Below are positions 21,630 through 29,752 of a stretch of 64,000 nt of DNA, in pieces. The position numbers and the translations under genes were made by a program. Position 1 is the first letter of the stretch, and each line of letters starts with the position of its first letter. The DNA comes from Glaciimonas sp. PAMC28666 (GTDB lineage: Bacteria > Pseudomonadota > Gammaproteobacteria > Burkholderiales > Burkholderiaceae_D). Location: assembly GCF_016917355.1 (NCBI RefSeq), contig NZ_CP070304.1, positions 1,240,001 through 1,304,000 of the forward strand, read 5' to 3'. The notes under the pieces are model-generated. The model had not been told where the DNA came from. It saw only the letters and a program-made list of their open reading frames with translations, and did no database searches.

Positions 21630-22916
21630 TCAATCAATACCATGAAAAATGGCGTCATCCGGTCCAATGTAACGCGGCGGCAGCCACGCAGCATCCCGCA
21701 TTGAGTGGGCCACTTGATTATCAACGCCAAGTAATGATGCAAATATCGCCATCCTGATCGGAATACCATTGTCGGTTTGACGGAAAATGGCCAAACGGGA
21801 GTCATGATTTAAGTCAGTGGAAAGATCATTTGCGCCGGCACGGCTATCACGAGGAAGGGGATGCATTACCAACGTATCCGGTCGGCAGCTTGCGTCGACC
21901 AAGGCTTTGTTAATCTGAAATTCAGGCGTGTATCCCTCAAAAGATTCATCAGAAAACCGCTCTTTTTGGACGCGGGTTGCGTACACTACATCCGCTCCGA
22001 TTAAGCCCGATGTCAGGCTGGAAGTGTGCTCGACAACGTTGCCGTTTTTTGAAATTTGTTCAAGGATGTGGGATGGCAAATCCAGTGATGGCGGGGCAAT
22101 CAACGTGAATTTTATTCCGCGATAGAGCGCAAGCAGTTTGACCAATGAATGGACCGTGCGTCCATATTTCAGGTCACCGACGAAAACGATATGCATGCCA
22201 TCTACTACTCTATTTAAGCGCGAGAACTCTCGTTGTATCGTATATAGATCAAGCAAAGCCTGGCTTGGATGTTCTCCAGCTCCGTCACCGCCATTCACAA
22301 CCGGAATATTGGTCGCACGCGCAAATTCCGCCACTGAACCCTGTTCAGGGTGTCTGACCACCATAGCATCGACGTATCCGCTGATGACACGACTCGTGTC
22401 ATAAATGGACTCTCCTTTAGCCATGGAGGAAAAAGTAAATCCAGTGGTGTCGCATATAGCTCCACCCAGCCGGCAGAAAGCAGCACCAAAACTGACACGC
22501 GTGCGAGTACTTGCTTCAAAAAATAGATTACCCAGCACCGCACCTTCTAACACCCGGGATATCTTTTGCCTGCGCGCTATTGGTTGCATGATATCCGCCA
22601 GGCGAAACAAAGCCTCTGCCGATTCACGCGAAAACTGTTCTACTGAAATCAACTGCGGTCGCCCCTCAAACGAAATGGGGGCTGGCGAAATTACATGATG
22701 TACGCTTTGCGTATTTACCTCGAGCGCACTGGATTGCAATATTTCTGATGTAAAGCGCTCCACTATTTCCGGCATGGAACGGAATTCTTGCGATTCAATC
22801 GGTAATAGCCAACTATCAAGGGCGCGACGGGTGACTCCAATTCGGCCAGCAAAAGCTTCGCGTGTTAAGTTGAGTTTTCGCATTGCGTCGCGAAGAAATG
22901 ACTGCTGTACGCTCAT
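21630..22916 (-). CDS. Aspartate carbamoyltransferase with N-terminal HTH extension
   Basis: Residues about 85-428 form a complete aspartate carbamoyltransferase: FEASTRTR (133-140, carbamoyl phosphate binding), SMAKGES with the catalytic Lys about 167, HPSQALLDLYTI (216 on) and MHPLPR (351-356). The enzyme condenses carbamoyl phosphate with aspartate in pyrimidine synthesis. Residues 1-60 are an added domain with a helix-turn-helix look (LRDAMRKLNLTREAFAGRIGVTRRALDSWLLP), so it may bind DNA. The start with AAAGGAAT upstream is used; an ATG 36 nt earlier is possible. No pyrI or dihydroorotase gene is adjacent. It could be a second, regulatory or specialised copy rather than the housekeeping pyrB. 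Confidence 0.85.
   Translation of the reverse strand: MSVQQSFLRDAMRKLNLTREAFAGRIGVTRRALDSWLLPIESQEFRSMPEIVERFTSEILQSSALEVNTQSVHHVISPAPISFEGRPQLISVEQFSRESAEALFRLADIMQPIARRQKISRVLEGAVLGNLFFEASTRTRVSFGAAFCRLGGAICDTTGFTFSSMAKGESIYDTSRVISGYVDAMVVRHPEQGSVAEFARATNIPVVNGGDGAGEHPSQALLDLYTIQREFSRLNRVVDGMHIVFVGDLKYGRTVHSLVKLLALYRGIKFTLIAPPSLDLPSHILEQISKNGNVVEHTSSLTSGLIGADVVYATRVQKERFSDESFEGYTPEFQINKALVDASCRPDTLVMHPLPRDSRAGANDLSTDLNHDSRLAIFRQTDNGIPIRMAIFASLLGVDNQVAHSMRDAAWLPPRYIGPDDAIFHGID
22701..22713. promoter_or_regulatory. Inverted-repeat motif inside the 5' part of the pyrB-like gene
   Basis: TACGC-TTT-GCGTA is a perfect inverted repeat with 5-bp arms. The same motif with one change recurs at 22939, in front of the preferred start of this gene. 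It lies within the coding region just after the HTH-encoding part. Confidence 0.4.
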
Positions 22917-22938
22917 AAAATTTATTCCTTTAATAATA

Positions 22939-22953
22939 TACGCTTTGCGCATA
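22939..22953. promoter_or_regulatory. Inverted-repeat motif upstream of the pyrB-like start
   Basis: TACGC-TTT-GCGCATA matches the copy at 22701 in 12 of 13 positions and sits 23 nt upstream of the chosen start codon. It is a candidate operator, possibly for the HTH domain of the same protein. Confidence 0.4.
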
Positions 22954-23101
22954 CTATCACTATTAAGCCGACCTGAGAAAGATGCGAACGAGAGCGCTCA
23001 GAATCAACTCACCCTGAACGACCTCGCCATCAAATTCTCGAATATTTCACCCACACGTCAATTTCCCAACCGACCCCAAACCCGCGTAAAATGCGCTTAT
23101 C

Positions 23102-23175
23102 GCGGGTGTAGTTCAATGGTAGAACGAGAGCTTCCCAAGCTCTAGACGAGGGTTCGATCCCCTCCATCCGCTCCA
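23102..23175 (+). tRNA. glyU: tRNA-Gly (anticodon CCC)
   Basis: All four arms fold. The acceptor GCGGGTG pairs with CATCCGC (one G-U pair), the D-arm contains TTCAATGGTAGAA, the anticodon stem is GAGCT/AGCTC with loop TTCCCAA (anticodon CCC), and the T-arm is GAGGG-TTCGATC-CCCTC. The 3' CCA is encoded. It decodes GGG. A terminator hairpin follows 11 nt downstream. Confidence 0.97.
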
Positions 23176-23185
23176 GGTTACGACT

Positions 23186-23213
23186 GGCACCTGTTCTTAG
23201 GTGCCGTTTTTTA
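23186..23213 (+). terminator. Intrinsic terminator of tRNA-Gly
   Basis: GGCACCT-GTTCTT-AGGTGCC with a 7-bp stem, followed by GTTTTTTATT. It ends the tRNA transcript and rules out a trmB start inside this region. Confidence 0.85.
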
Positions 23214-23314
23214 TTGCGAATACGGTTATTGCGGCTTGCATTTGGGCTTTTGACCCGGAATCTTACGCTTCGTCGTCCGCACTCTTTTTCACTTTATTTA
23301 GCCGTCCATCTCGC

Positions 23315-24022
23315 ATGTCAGAAAATCAACCTAGAAAACCTCTTTTTTATGATCCTACGGAGCGCCGGATTCGTAGCTTTGTGACGCGTGCGGGGCGCTT
23401 GTCGATTGCGCAGGCGCGGGCTATTGAGGAATTGGGGCCGCAGTTTTGTGTGCCTTATGAAAAAAAGGTGCTTGATCTGGAAAGTACGTTTGAGCGCTCC
23501 GCGCCAACGATTTTTGAGATTGGCTTTGGGATGGGTGAAACCAGCGCGAAAATTTCGGCGGGTATGCCAGAGAAGAACTTTATCGGCGTTGAGGTGCATA
23601 CACCTGGTGTGGGTAGCTTGTTAAAGTTGATTGGAGAACAATCGCTGTCCAATCAGCGGATTATTCAGCATGACGCGGTAGAAGTATTGACGCATATGAT
23701 TGCACCTGACTCACTGGCTGGGGCGCATGTGTTTTTCCCTGACCCGTGGCACAAAGCGCGCCATAACAAACGCCGTCTGCTGCAAGGCCCGCTGGTGAGT
23801 TTGCTGGCATCGCGGATTGCATCGGGCGGCTATTTGCATTGCGCGACGGATTGGGAAGAGTACGCAGAGCAAATTCTGGAAGTGCTGAGTGCTGAACCGA
23901 CCCTTAAAAATTCGGCGGAGGCCTATGCGCCGCGTCCTGATTATCGCCCGATAACCAAGTTTGAAAACCGCGGCATTAAGTTGGGACATGGCGTGTGGGA
24001 TGTGGTGTTCGTCAAAATATAA
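23315..24022 (+). CDS. trmB: tRNA (guanine-N7-)-methyltransferase TrmB
   Basis: The 235-residue protein transfers a methyl group from S-adenosylmethionine to N7 of G46 in tRNA. The SAM-binding motif EIGFGMGE, the [13 protein letters not shown] strand-helix, and the substrate-site stretch [16 protein letters not shown] are all diagnostic of the family, as is FENRG near the C-terminus. The ATG at 23315 gives the usual length; the longer open frame would begin inside the tRNA terminator. No operon partner is seen. Confidence 0.93.
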   Translation: MSENQPRKPLFYDPTERRIRSFVTRAGRLSIAQARAIEELGPQFCVPYEKKVLDLESTFERSAPTIFEIGFGMGETSAKISAGMPEKNFIGVEVHTPGVGSLLKLIGEQSLSNQRIIQHDAVEVLTHMIAPDSLAGAHVFFPDPWHKARHNKRRLLQGPLVSLLASRIASGGYLHCATDWEEYAEQILEVLSAEPTLKNSAEAYAPRPDYRPITKFENRGIKLGHGVWDVVFVKI

Positions 24023-24361
24023 GGTTGCGGGGAGCGACTGGCATGGCTACGCGCCCAAGGAAGATTATTTGCAATCACCGAACGGTCTTGGCCCTAATTC
24101 GTGAATCCGCACTTTTTAAAACGTTGAGAAGCCGCTGATTTGCAACGTTGATCTGGCTTTACCCATCTCGCAGCTTCTTTGGTCTAAAGCCTCATTCAGC
24201 GCCGTACATCCGGCTCCTGCCGCATGTTTTATTCACCATACCCCCAATTTACAGAGCCATCACCGTGATGGTCGCGCCTAAAACCCGGCTAAACCCAACA
24301 TTCTCTGCGCTACTGTTCAGTATGCCTGTGTTTCCATGGTGCCATTCGGTACAATCCTGAC
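24023..24361. other. Interval between trmB and thiL
   Basis: No gene, repeat or clear terminator was found in these 339 nt. Presumably it holds the thiL-pgpA promoter, but no strong promoter match stands out. A 70-codon plus-strand open frame at 24148-24360 has no recognisable content. Confidence 0.45.
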
Positions 24362-25342
24362 ATGCTTTCAGAATTTGATCTTATCTCTCAATATTTCACT
24401 CGTGCACCACGCGCTGATGGTCCGGTTGCGCTTGGCGTGGGGGACGACTGCGCGTTATTGATGCCTACTGCTGGCATGCAATTAGCTGTGTCATCCGACA
24501 TGCTGGTAGCTGGTCGGCATTTTTTTGCCGACGTCGATCCGTATTCACTGGGTCATAAATCACTGGCGGTGAATCTTTCCGATCTGGCCGCAATGGGCGC
24601 GCGACCGCTGGGGTTCACCCTGGCGTTGGCCTTGCCGGAAGCACGAGCGGAGTGGTTGGCACCTTTTGCCGCCGGATTGCTGGCGCTGGCAGATGTGCAC
24701 GACTGTGAATTGATCGGCGGCGATACGACTAAAGGGCCGCTGAATATTTGTATCACTATCTTTGGCGAAACGTTGCCAGGACAAGCACTGCGCCGCGATG
24801 CGGCGCTTGCTGGCGACGATATTTGGGTTTCAGGCACCCTGGGCGATGCGCGGTTGGCGCTGGCCGGTTATCGCCATGAATTTACCGATCAAATTATTAT
24901 GGATGGCGATGAACATGCACTCGCTGCCACCCGCATGCATCATCCGACACCGCGTGTGGCGCTCGGCATCGCATTACGGGGAATTGCACATGCTGCGATT
25001 GATATCTCGGACGGGTTAGCGGGGGATCTTGGTCACATCCTGGAGCGCTCGGGCGTGGGTGCGACGTTGGCCGTGGATACCATACCATCCGGACCTGCGC
25101 TTCTTCGACAAACCCACACTTTTCAACGTTTATTTACGCTCGCTGGTGGTGACGATTACGAGTTATGTTTCACTGCGCCACCCACGAAGCGCGAAGCCGT
25201 TATGAACGCTGCAATGGTCTCAAGCACGGAAGTCACGCGGATTGGGTGCGTTGATGCCTTGGCAGGATTGCGCTTTATCGATGTGAATGGTGTACCGCTC
25301 GATTTACAACTGACTTCCTTTGACCACTTTCGTACAACATGA
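24362..25342 (+). CDS. thiL: Thiamine-monophosphate kinase
   Basis: The 326-residue cytosolic enzyme phosphorylates thiamine monophosphate to thiamine diphosphate with ATP. Motifs of the PurM/ThiL fold are clear: GVGDDCALL (metal and nucleotide site), SSDMLVAGRHF, SLAVNLSDLAAMGARPL, GGDTTKGPLNICITIFGE, and DISDGLAGDLGHI and GGDDYELCF in the second half. Its stop codon overlaps the pgpA start by 4 nt (ATGA), so the two are translationally coupled. The thiL-pgpA pairing is common in proteobacteria. Confidence 0.95.
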   Translation: MLSEFDLISQYFTRAPRADGPVALGVGDDCALLMPTAGMQLAVSSDMLVAGRHFFADVDPYSLGHKSLAVNLSDLAAMGARPLGFTLALALPEARAEWLAPFAAGLLALADVHDCELIGGDTTKGPLNICITIFGETLPGQALRRDAALAGDDIWVSGTLGDARLALAGYRHEFTDQIIMDGDEHALAATRMHHPTPRVALGIALRGIAHAAIDISDGLAGDLGHILERSGVGATLAVDTIPSGPALLRQTHTFQRLFTLAGGDDYELCFTAPPTKREAVMNAAMVSSTEVTRIGCVDALAGLRFIDVNGVPLDLQLTSFDHFRTT

Positions 25343-25893
25343 ATCCAACATTGACTTCACCCCCGGCACCAACGCAACAGTCCCTGAATCCTCGGGCCAA
25401 GGTCAAAGCGACGGCGCGTTTCATGCTATCCCATCCAGCGCATTTTATCGCGCAAGGCTTCGGAAGCGGATTGTCGCCCGTCATGCCGGGTACGTTTGGT
25501 ACTTTATTTGCATGGCTGACTTTCGTCGTTTTGTCTGCACGCTGGCCGCATTACTTTACGCCGCTGAACTGGTTGGTGTTGATTGCGGCCGGCTTTATCG
25601 TCGGTATCTGGACCTGCCAACGCACCGGGCGCGATCTGGGCGTTTCAGATCATGGCAGCATGGTCTGGGATGAAATTATTGCGTTTTGGCTGGTACTGGT
25701 GGTGGTCACGCCAGCGCCATGGTGGACGCAATTTTGGGCGTTTATCGTGTTTCGTTTCTTTGATATGGTGAAGCCACCACCGATCGGCTATTTTGATCGT
25801 CACATGAAAGGCGGTTTGGGCGTTATGTGGGATGACATTCTGGCAGCATTTTATACCTTACTGGTATGTGCTTTTTGGCGTGTTTTTCAGTGA
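25339..25893 (+). CDS. pgpA: Phosphatidylglycerophosphatase A
   Basis: The 184-residue inner-membrane enzyme removes the phosphate from phosphatidylglycerol phosphate in phospholipid synthesis. The family motifs GSGLSPVMPGTFGTLFAW, VWDEIIAFWLV and KPPPIGYFDRHMKGGLGVMWDDILAAF are intact, with three to four hydrophobic segments. The start overlaps the thiL stop. A 27-residue hydrophilic N-terminal extension precedes the core (RFMLSHPAHFIAQG is the usual opening). Confidence 0.95.
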   Translation: MNPTLTSPPAPTQQSLNPRAKVKATARFMLSHPAHFIAQGFGSGLSPVMPGTFGTLFAWLTFVVLSARWPHYFTPLNWLVLIAAGFIVGIWTCQRTGRDLGVSDHGSMVWDEIIAFWLVLVVVTPAPWWTQFWAFIVFRFFDMVKPPPIGYFDRHMKGGLGVMWDDILAAFYTLLVCAFWRVFQ

Positions 25894-25998
25894 TTTTGTA
25901 AAATTTACGGATGACATTCGATGCTGCGCCGATTGCATCTGACCGCGACAAGTGGCAGTATGTAATGATTGATTGGAACTCTAAACAGGAGCACAAGA

Positions 25999-26496
25999 AT
26001 GGACACCAACGTCGAAACTGAGCAACTAGTTGACCTCGCTGAAGAAGTAGGTCGGGCGTTGAAAGCCAAAGGCTGGTTATTGGCCACTGCTGAATCGTGT
26101 ACCGGTGGCGGTGTCTCTCAGGCCATCACCGATATTGCGGGTTCGTCGGAATGGTTTGATTGTGGTTTTGTCACTTATTCGAATGCCTCCAAGACGGAGC
26201 TGCTGGATATTTCAGAAGCATTGCTTGCGCAACACGGCGCCGTCAGCGAAGAAATCGCCGCGGCAATGGCTGAGAGCGCCCTTGCCAACAGCGGCGCGCA
26301 TGTCGCCCTGTCAACGACCGGTATCGCTGGCCCCGGCGGTGCGGTCCCTGGCAAGCCAGTCGGAACCATCTGTTTCGGTTGGACCACGAGACACCAAACA
26401 CATACTGAACGGTTGATTTTTCACGGTGACAGACACGCCATACGCGAACAGACGATAGCCCATTCGTTGCAGGGGTTGTTGCGATTTTTGAAATAA
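25999..26496 (+). CDS. pncC: Nicotinamide-nucleotide amidohydrolase (CinA C-terminal family)
   Basis: The 165-residue protein is the stand-alone CinA C-terminal domain, which deamidates nicotinamide mononucleotide in the pyridine nucleotide cycle. The signature ATAESCTGGGVSQAITDIAGSSEWFDCGFVTYSN is nearly perfect, and GIAGPGG and KPVGTICFGW follow. The start chosen has AGGAG 8 nt upstream; a start 10 codons earlier would run into that site. It lies 105 nt after pgpA on the same strand and may be in the same transcript. Confidence 0.92.
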   Translation: MDTNVETEQLVDLAEEVGRALKAKGWLLATAESCTGGGVSQAITDIAGSSEWFDCGFVTYSNASKTELLDISEALLAQHGAVSEEIAAAMAESALANSGAHVALSTTGIAGPGGAVPGKPVGTICFGWTTRHQTHTERLIFHGDRHAIREQTIAHSLQGLLRFLK

Positions 26497-26532
26497 CAAC
26501 AAGACGTCCTAGTCTAGACTGGCTAATTCTCG

Positions 26533-27360
26533 TCAGGCACGAAAGCGATTAATTGCATCACGTGTTTCGATTGCGACGCGGCGGGCGGCGGATGCAAATT
26601 CTTCTCCTGCCGCTTCGTTTACCTTTGCATACAAAATAGCGCGCGATGAGTTGATCATCATGCCTGTACCGTTTGATGTTTTGCCAGCATTCACGGTAGC
26701 TTGAATATCGCCGCCCTGCGCACCAATTCCCGGTACTAACAAGGGCATGTCGCCGATGATTTGGCGCACTTGTGCTAATTCGTCAGGAAATGTCGCCCCG
26801 ACCACCAGCGCGCATTGCCCGTTGGTATTCCATTTGTCCGCGACGAGTCGGGCGACGTGCTGATACAGCGGCTTGCCTTCAACGTTCATGAACTGCAGGT
26901 CAGAGCCACCTGGATTGGATGTGCGGCACAGAATGATAGCGCCGCGATCTTTCCATTCCAGATAAGGAGCGACTGAATCCCATCCCATGTACGGGCTCAT
27001 GGTCACCGCGTGGGCACCATATCGCTCGTAGGCTTCGCGGGCGTATTGCTCCGCAGTGGCGCCAATGTCACCACGTTTGGCGTCGAGAACGATTGGAATA
27101 GTTGGATGCGCGCTGCGGATATAGTCGCAAATCGCTTCAAGCTGATCTTCGGCTCGTAACGCTGAAAAATAGGCGATTTGCGGTTTAAATGCACACGCTG
27201 TATCCGCGGTGGCATCGATAATTGCCTTGCAGAATGTAAAAATAGCATCCGGTTGGTTATGCAAATGGGCTGGAAATTTAGTAATATCCGGATCAAGCCC
27301 TACACAAAGCAGCGAATTGTTGACAGCCCAAGCGGTGGATAATTTATCAATGAAAGACAC
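26533..27360 (-). CDS. pyrF: Orotidine 5'-phosphate decarboxylase (type 2)
   Basis: The 275-residue TIM-barrel enzyme makes UMP from OMP, the last step of pyrimidine synthesis. GLDPD at residue 21 and DAKRGDIG with Asp93, Lys95 and Asp98 form the catalytic site; [10 protein letters not shown] carries the phosphate-binding loop. The length and the long insertion relative to the E. coli enzyme fit the type 2 group common in Burkholderiales and actinobacteria. It is convergent with pncC, only 36 nt apart, around the short palindrome AGTCTAGACT. Confidence 0.93.
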   Translation of the reverse strand: MSFIDKLSTAWAVNNSLLCVGLDPDITKFPAHLHNQPDAIFTFCKAIIDATADTACAFKPQIAYFSALRAEDQLEAICDYIRSAHPTIPIVLDAKRGDIGATAEQYAREAYERYGAHAVTMSPYMGWDSVAPYLEWKDRGAIILCRTSNPGGSDLQFMNVEGKPLYQHVARLVADKWNTNGQCALVVGATFPDELAQVRQIIGDMPLLVPGIGAQGGDIQATVNAGKTSNGTGMMINSSRAILYAKVNEAAGEEFASAARRVAIETRDAINRFRA

Positions 27361-27608
27361 GATGAAGCCTTAATAATGCGAATGTCGCCATTGTAACTTG
27401 TTGCCATCGTCAGAGCAGCGTCTAAAATAGTTGGCTTCCTCTCCGTATTAGCACGGAGGCTACAGCCTTGCGGTATCCGCTGCAGCGCCATAATGCCTTT
27501 GAGCGGTAACATAGACCTGAATAGTCATTATTAGCTCTTGAGTCGATTGCAATAGTTTGCTACCGTTCAACAAAGGCCAGCGGGCCTGACTGATTTTGAG
27601 GAATAAAC

Positions 27609-28208
27609 ATGCATAGATCCGTTAAATGGCTGGCGATCGTGGTATTCGCCTCCCTACTCAGCGCGTGCGGCTATAACGATTTTCAAACTAAAGATGAAGC
27701 CGTAAAAGCCGCCTGGGGCGAAGTCGTGAACCAATATCAGGGACGGGCCGACCTGGTTCCCAAAATTGCACAGATCGTGAAAGCGTACGCAACGCATGAA
27801 GAAGCGACTTTTGAAGCGGTCACAAAGGCGCGTTCGGCTGCGACGAGTTTCCAGATTACGCCGGAGGTACTGAACGATCCCGCGGCGTTGGCCAAGTTTC
27901 AGCAGGTTCAGGGGCAATTGTCCTCAGCCCTGTCGCGCTTGATGGCTGTGTCGGAAAACTATCCTCAACTGAAAGCGGATGGCCTGTATCGCGATGCGCA
28001 ATCGCAACTTGAAGGCGTTGAAAATCGTATCAAGGTGGCACGTAATCGTTACATCGTCGCGGTGCAGGAATATAACGTGCTGGCGCGCAGTTTCCCTACC
28101 AACCTGACGGCAAAAGCGATGGGGTATACAGTGAAACCGTCTTTCACCGTGGATAACGAAAAAGCGATATCGACTTCACCCGATGTTGATTTCGGCGGTA
28201 AAAAATAA
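27609..28208 (+). CDS. LemA family lipoprotein
   Basis: The 199-residue product has a signal peptide with lipobox (LLSAC) and the LemA helical domain: NQYQGRADLVPKIAQIVKAYATHEEATFEAVTKARSAA and NRYIVAVQEYNVLARSFP. LemA proteins are small envelope proteins of unknown biochemical role. It is the first of three tightly packed genes followed by two TPM-domain proteins. That combination recurs in many bacteria, suggesting a shared envelope process. Confidence 0.92.
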   Translation: MHRSVKWLAIVVFASLLSACGYNDFQTKDEAVKAAWGEVVNQYQGRADLVPKIAQIVKAYATHEEATFEAVTKARSAATSFQITPEVLNDPAALAKFQQVQGQLSSALSRLMAVSENYPQLKADGLYRDAQSQLEGVENRIKVARNRYIVAVQEYNVLARSFPTNLTAKAMGYTVKPSFTVDNEKAISTSPDVDFGGKK

Positions 28209-29128
28209 TGCACATGCCCGCGACCTTGGCTTGCTCTTGGTGCCACAAAGCACCGAGAGCAACGGTTGTGCAGCGCATCCTGACGCGCTGGTCCGCCACT
28301 CTCGCCACTCTCGCGATTTTCATGCTTCTCACCATAGTGGGAACTCCGGCCTTCGCGCAAGCCGAAAAGCAAGTTGCGGTGCCGCCGTTGCAAGCCCATG
28401 TTACCGATCAGATCGGTATGCTGCAGCCAGAACAGCGGGCAACGTTGGATTCCGTGCTGGGTGACTACGAAACGCGGACCGGCAGTCAGATCGCGGTGTT
28501 GCTGATGAGTACCACCGCACCGGAAGCGATTGAAGACTACAGCATCCGCGTGGCCGACGCCTGGAAGCTGGGGCGCAAAGGGGTGGATGACGGCGTGATT
28601 TTAATCGTTGCGAAGGACAACCCGCCCGGATTGCGACGATTGCGGATCGAATCGGGACGGGGCGTTCAAGGCGTCCTCACCGATGCACAGTCGAAGCGGG
28701 TATTGCAGGATGTGATCGCGCCCTACTTTCAAAAAGGTGATTTTTATGGTGGCCTGACCGCCGGTGTCACCGCGATAACCTCGATTCTGGATCAGCAGAC
28801 GTTGCCACCGGCGCAGCGTAAACAAGCTCAGCATCAAGAGTCGGACTCCGGCATTTTTGGTGTACTGGCGCCACTTATATTCGTCGGGTTCATCGTTTTT
28901 ATGATGCTCAGCTCGCGCCGACGGGGCGGCGACGGGAGCGGCCCCGGATCCGGGAACTCACTCAATAACAATGTCTGGGGCAATGCAGCTGGCGTTGTTC
29001 TCGGAAGTATCTTAAGTCAATCCGGCCGCGGCGGAGGTGGTGGCGGATTCGGCGGTGGCGGCGGAGGTGGAAGTTTCGGCGGCGGCGGCGGGGGTTTCGA
29101 TGGCGGTGGCGCCTCGGGGAATTGGTAA
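28208..29128 (+). CDS. TPM-domain membrane protein (YgcG family)
   Basis: The 306-residue protein follows lemA with a one-base overlap. A signal segment (about residues 30-50) precedes the TPM domain (VTDQIGMLQPEQRATLDSVLGDYETRTGSQIAVLLM, then DGVILIVAKDNPPGLRRLRIESGRGVQG), a transmembrane helix (PLIFVGFIVFMML) and a tail that is almost pure Gly with Phe/Ser spacers. Glycine-rich tails are typical of the group. The domain was originally tied to photosystem II repair in plants; in bacteria the role is unknown. The N-terminal 25 residues before the signal helix are unusually long, so translation might begin downstream, but no better start is obvious. Confidence 0.88.
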   Translation: MHMPATLACSWCHKAPRATVVQRILTRWSATLATLAIFMLLTIVGTPAFAQAEKQVAVPPLQAHVTDQIGMLQPEQRATLDSVLGDYETRTGSQIAVLLMSTTAPEAIEDYSIRVADAWKLGRKGVDDGVILIVAKDNPPGLRRLRIESGRGVQGVLTDAQSKRVLQDVIAPYFQKGDFYGGLTAGVTAITSILDQQTLPPAQRKQAQHQESDSGIFGVLAPLIFVGFIVFMMLSSRRRGGDGSGPGSGNSLNNNVWGNAAGVVLGSILSQSGRGGGGGGFGGGGGGGSFGGGGGGFDGGGASGNW

Positions 29129-29632
29129 ATGACAAAAACAATGAAACGGCTGCTCCAACACCTCTTCACCACAGGTCGAAGTGCGCGAAAAGCATTTCCG
29201 GCGACCACACTGACCGCCATTCAGACCAAGATAGCGGAAGGTGAGCGCACGCATCGGGCTGAAGCCAGAATGATCGTCGAGTCGTCGTTGAGTCTGCCAG
29301 CGGTACTGAATGGCGTCACATCACGTCAACGCGCGCAGGAGCTTTTTTCGCATTACAGGATGTGGGATACCGAGGAAAATGTCGGCGTTTTGCTGTATGT
29401 GAACATCGCGGACCACAAAGTGGAGATTGTCACCGACCGGGCCGTCGGTCGGGCAATCGCTAAGGCAGAATGGCAAGCGGTGTGTCAGACCATGACGGGC
29501 GAGTTTGCCAACGGGACGTTTCATGACAGCACGCTTGCTGCTTTAGAAAAATTGAATAATCTGCTGGCCGCACACTTTCCGGATACCAACGGAAAGCCTA
29601 ACGAATTGTCCGATCGTCCTTTGATGCTTTAA
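29129..29632 (+). CDS. TPM-domain protein (second copy)
   Basis: The 167-residue protein begins directly after the stop codon of the preceding gene (TAAATG). It has TPM-domain motifs (VLLYVNIADHKVEIVTDRAVGRAI, TMTGEFANGTF) but no signal peptide, no transmembrane helix and no glycine tail. It is probably a partner of the membrane-bound TPM protein. Its last codons lie within the first unit of an 8-bp tandem repeat. Confidence 0.87.
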   Translation: MTKTMKRLLQHLFTTGRSARKAFPATTLTAIQTKIAEGERTHRAEARMIVESSLSLPAVLNGVTSRQRAQELFSHYRMWDTEENVGVLLYVNIADHKVEIVTDRAVGRAIAKAEWQAVCQTMTGEFANGTFHDSTLAALEKLNNLLAAHFPDTNGKPNELSDRPLML

Positions 29633-29663
29633 TGCTTTAATGCTTTCATGCTTTGATGCTTTG
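29624..29663. repeat. Tandem repeat of 8 bp, five copies
   Basis: Five contiguous copies of ATGCTTTN (N = A, A, C, G, G). The first copy supplies the Met-Leu-stop end of the TPM gene, so unit gain or loss would not alter the protein. It may be a slippage product without function. Confidence 0.9.
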
Positions 29664-29752
29664 ATCGCCGAGCATAGTAAGTTCTGGTTGGTCCACTTTG
29701 ATAGAGCAACCAGACGCTCAATCAATTCTCACTCCAATCTTGACTTACTAAA

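Noticed and set aside
23201..23314. N-terminal extension of trmB
   Set aside because: The extension would begin inside the tRNA terminator hairpin and carries no TrmB similarity.
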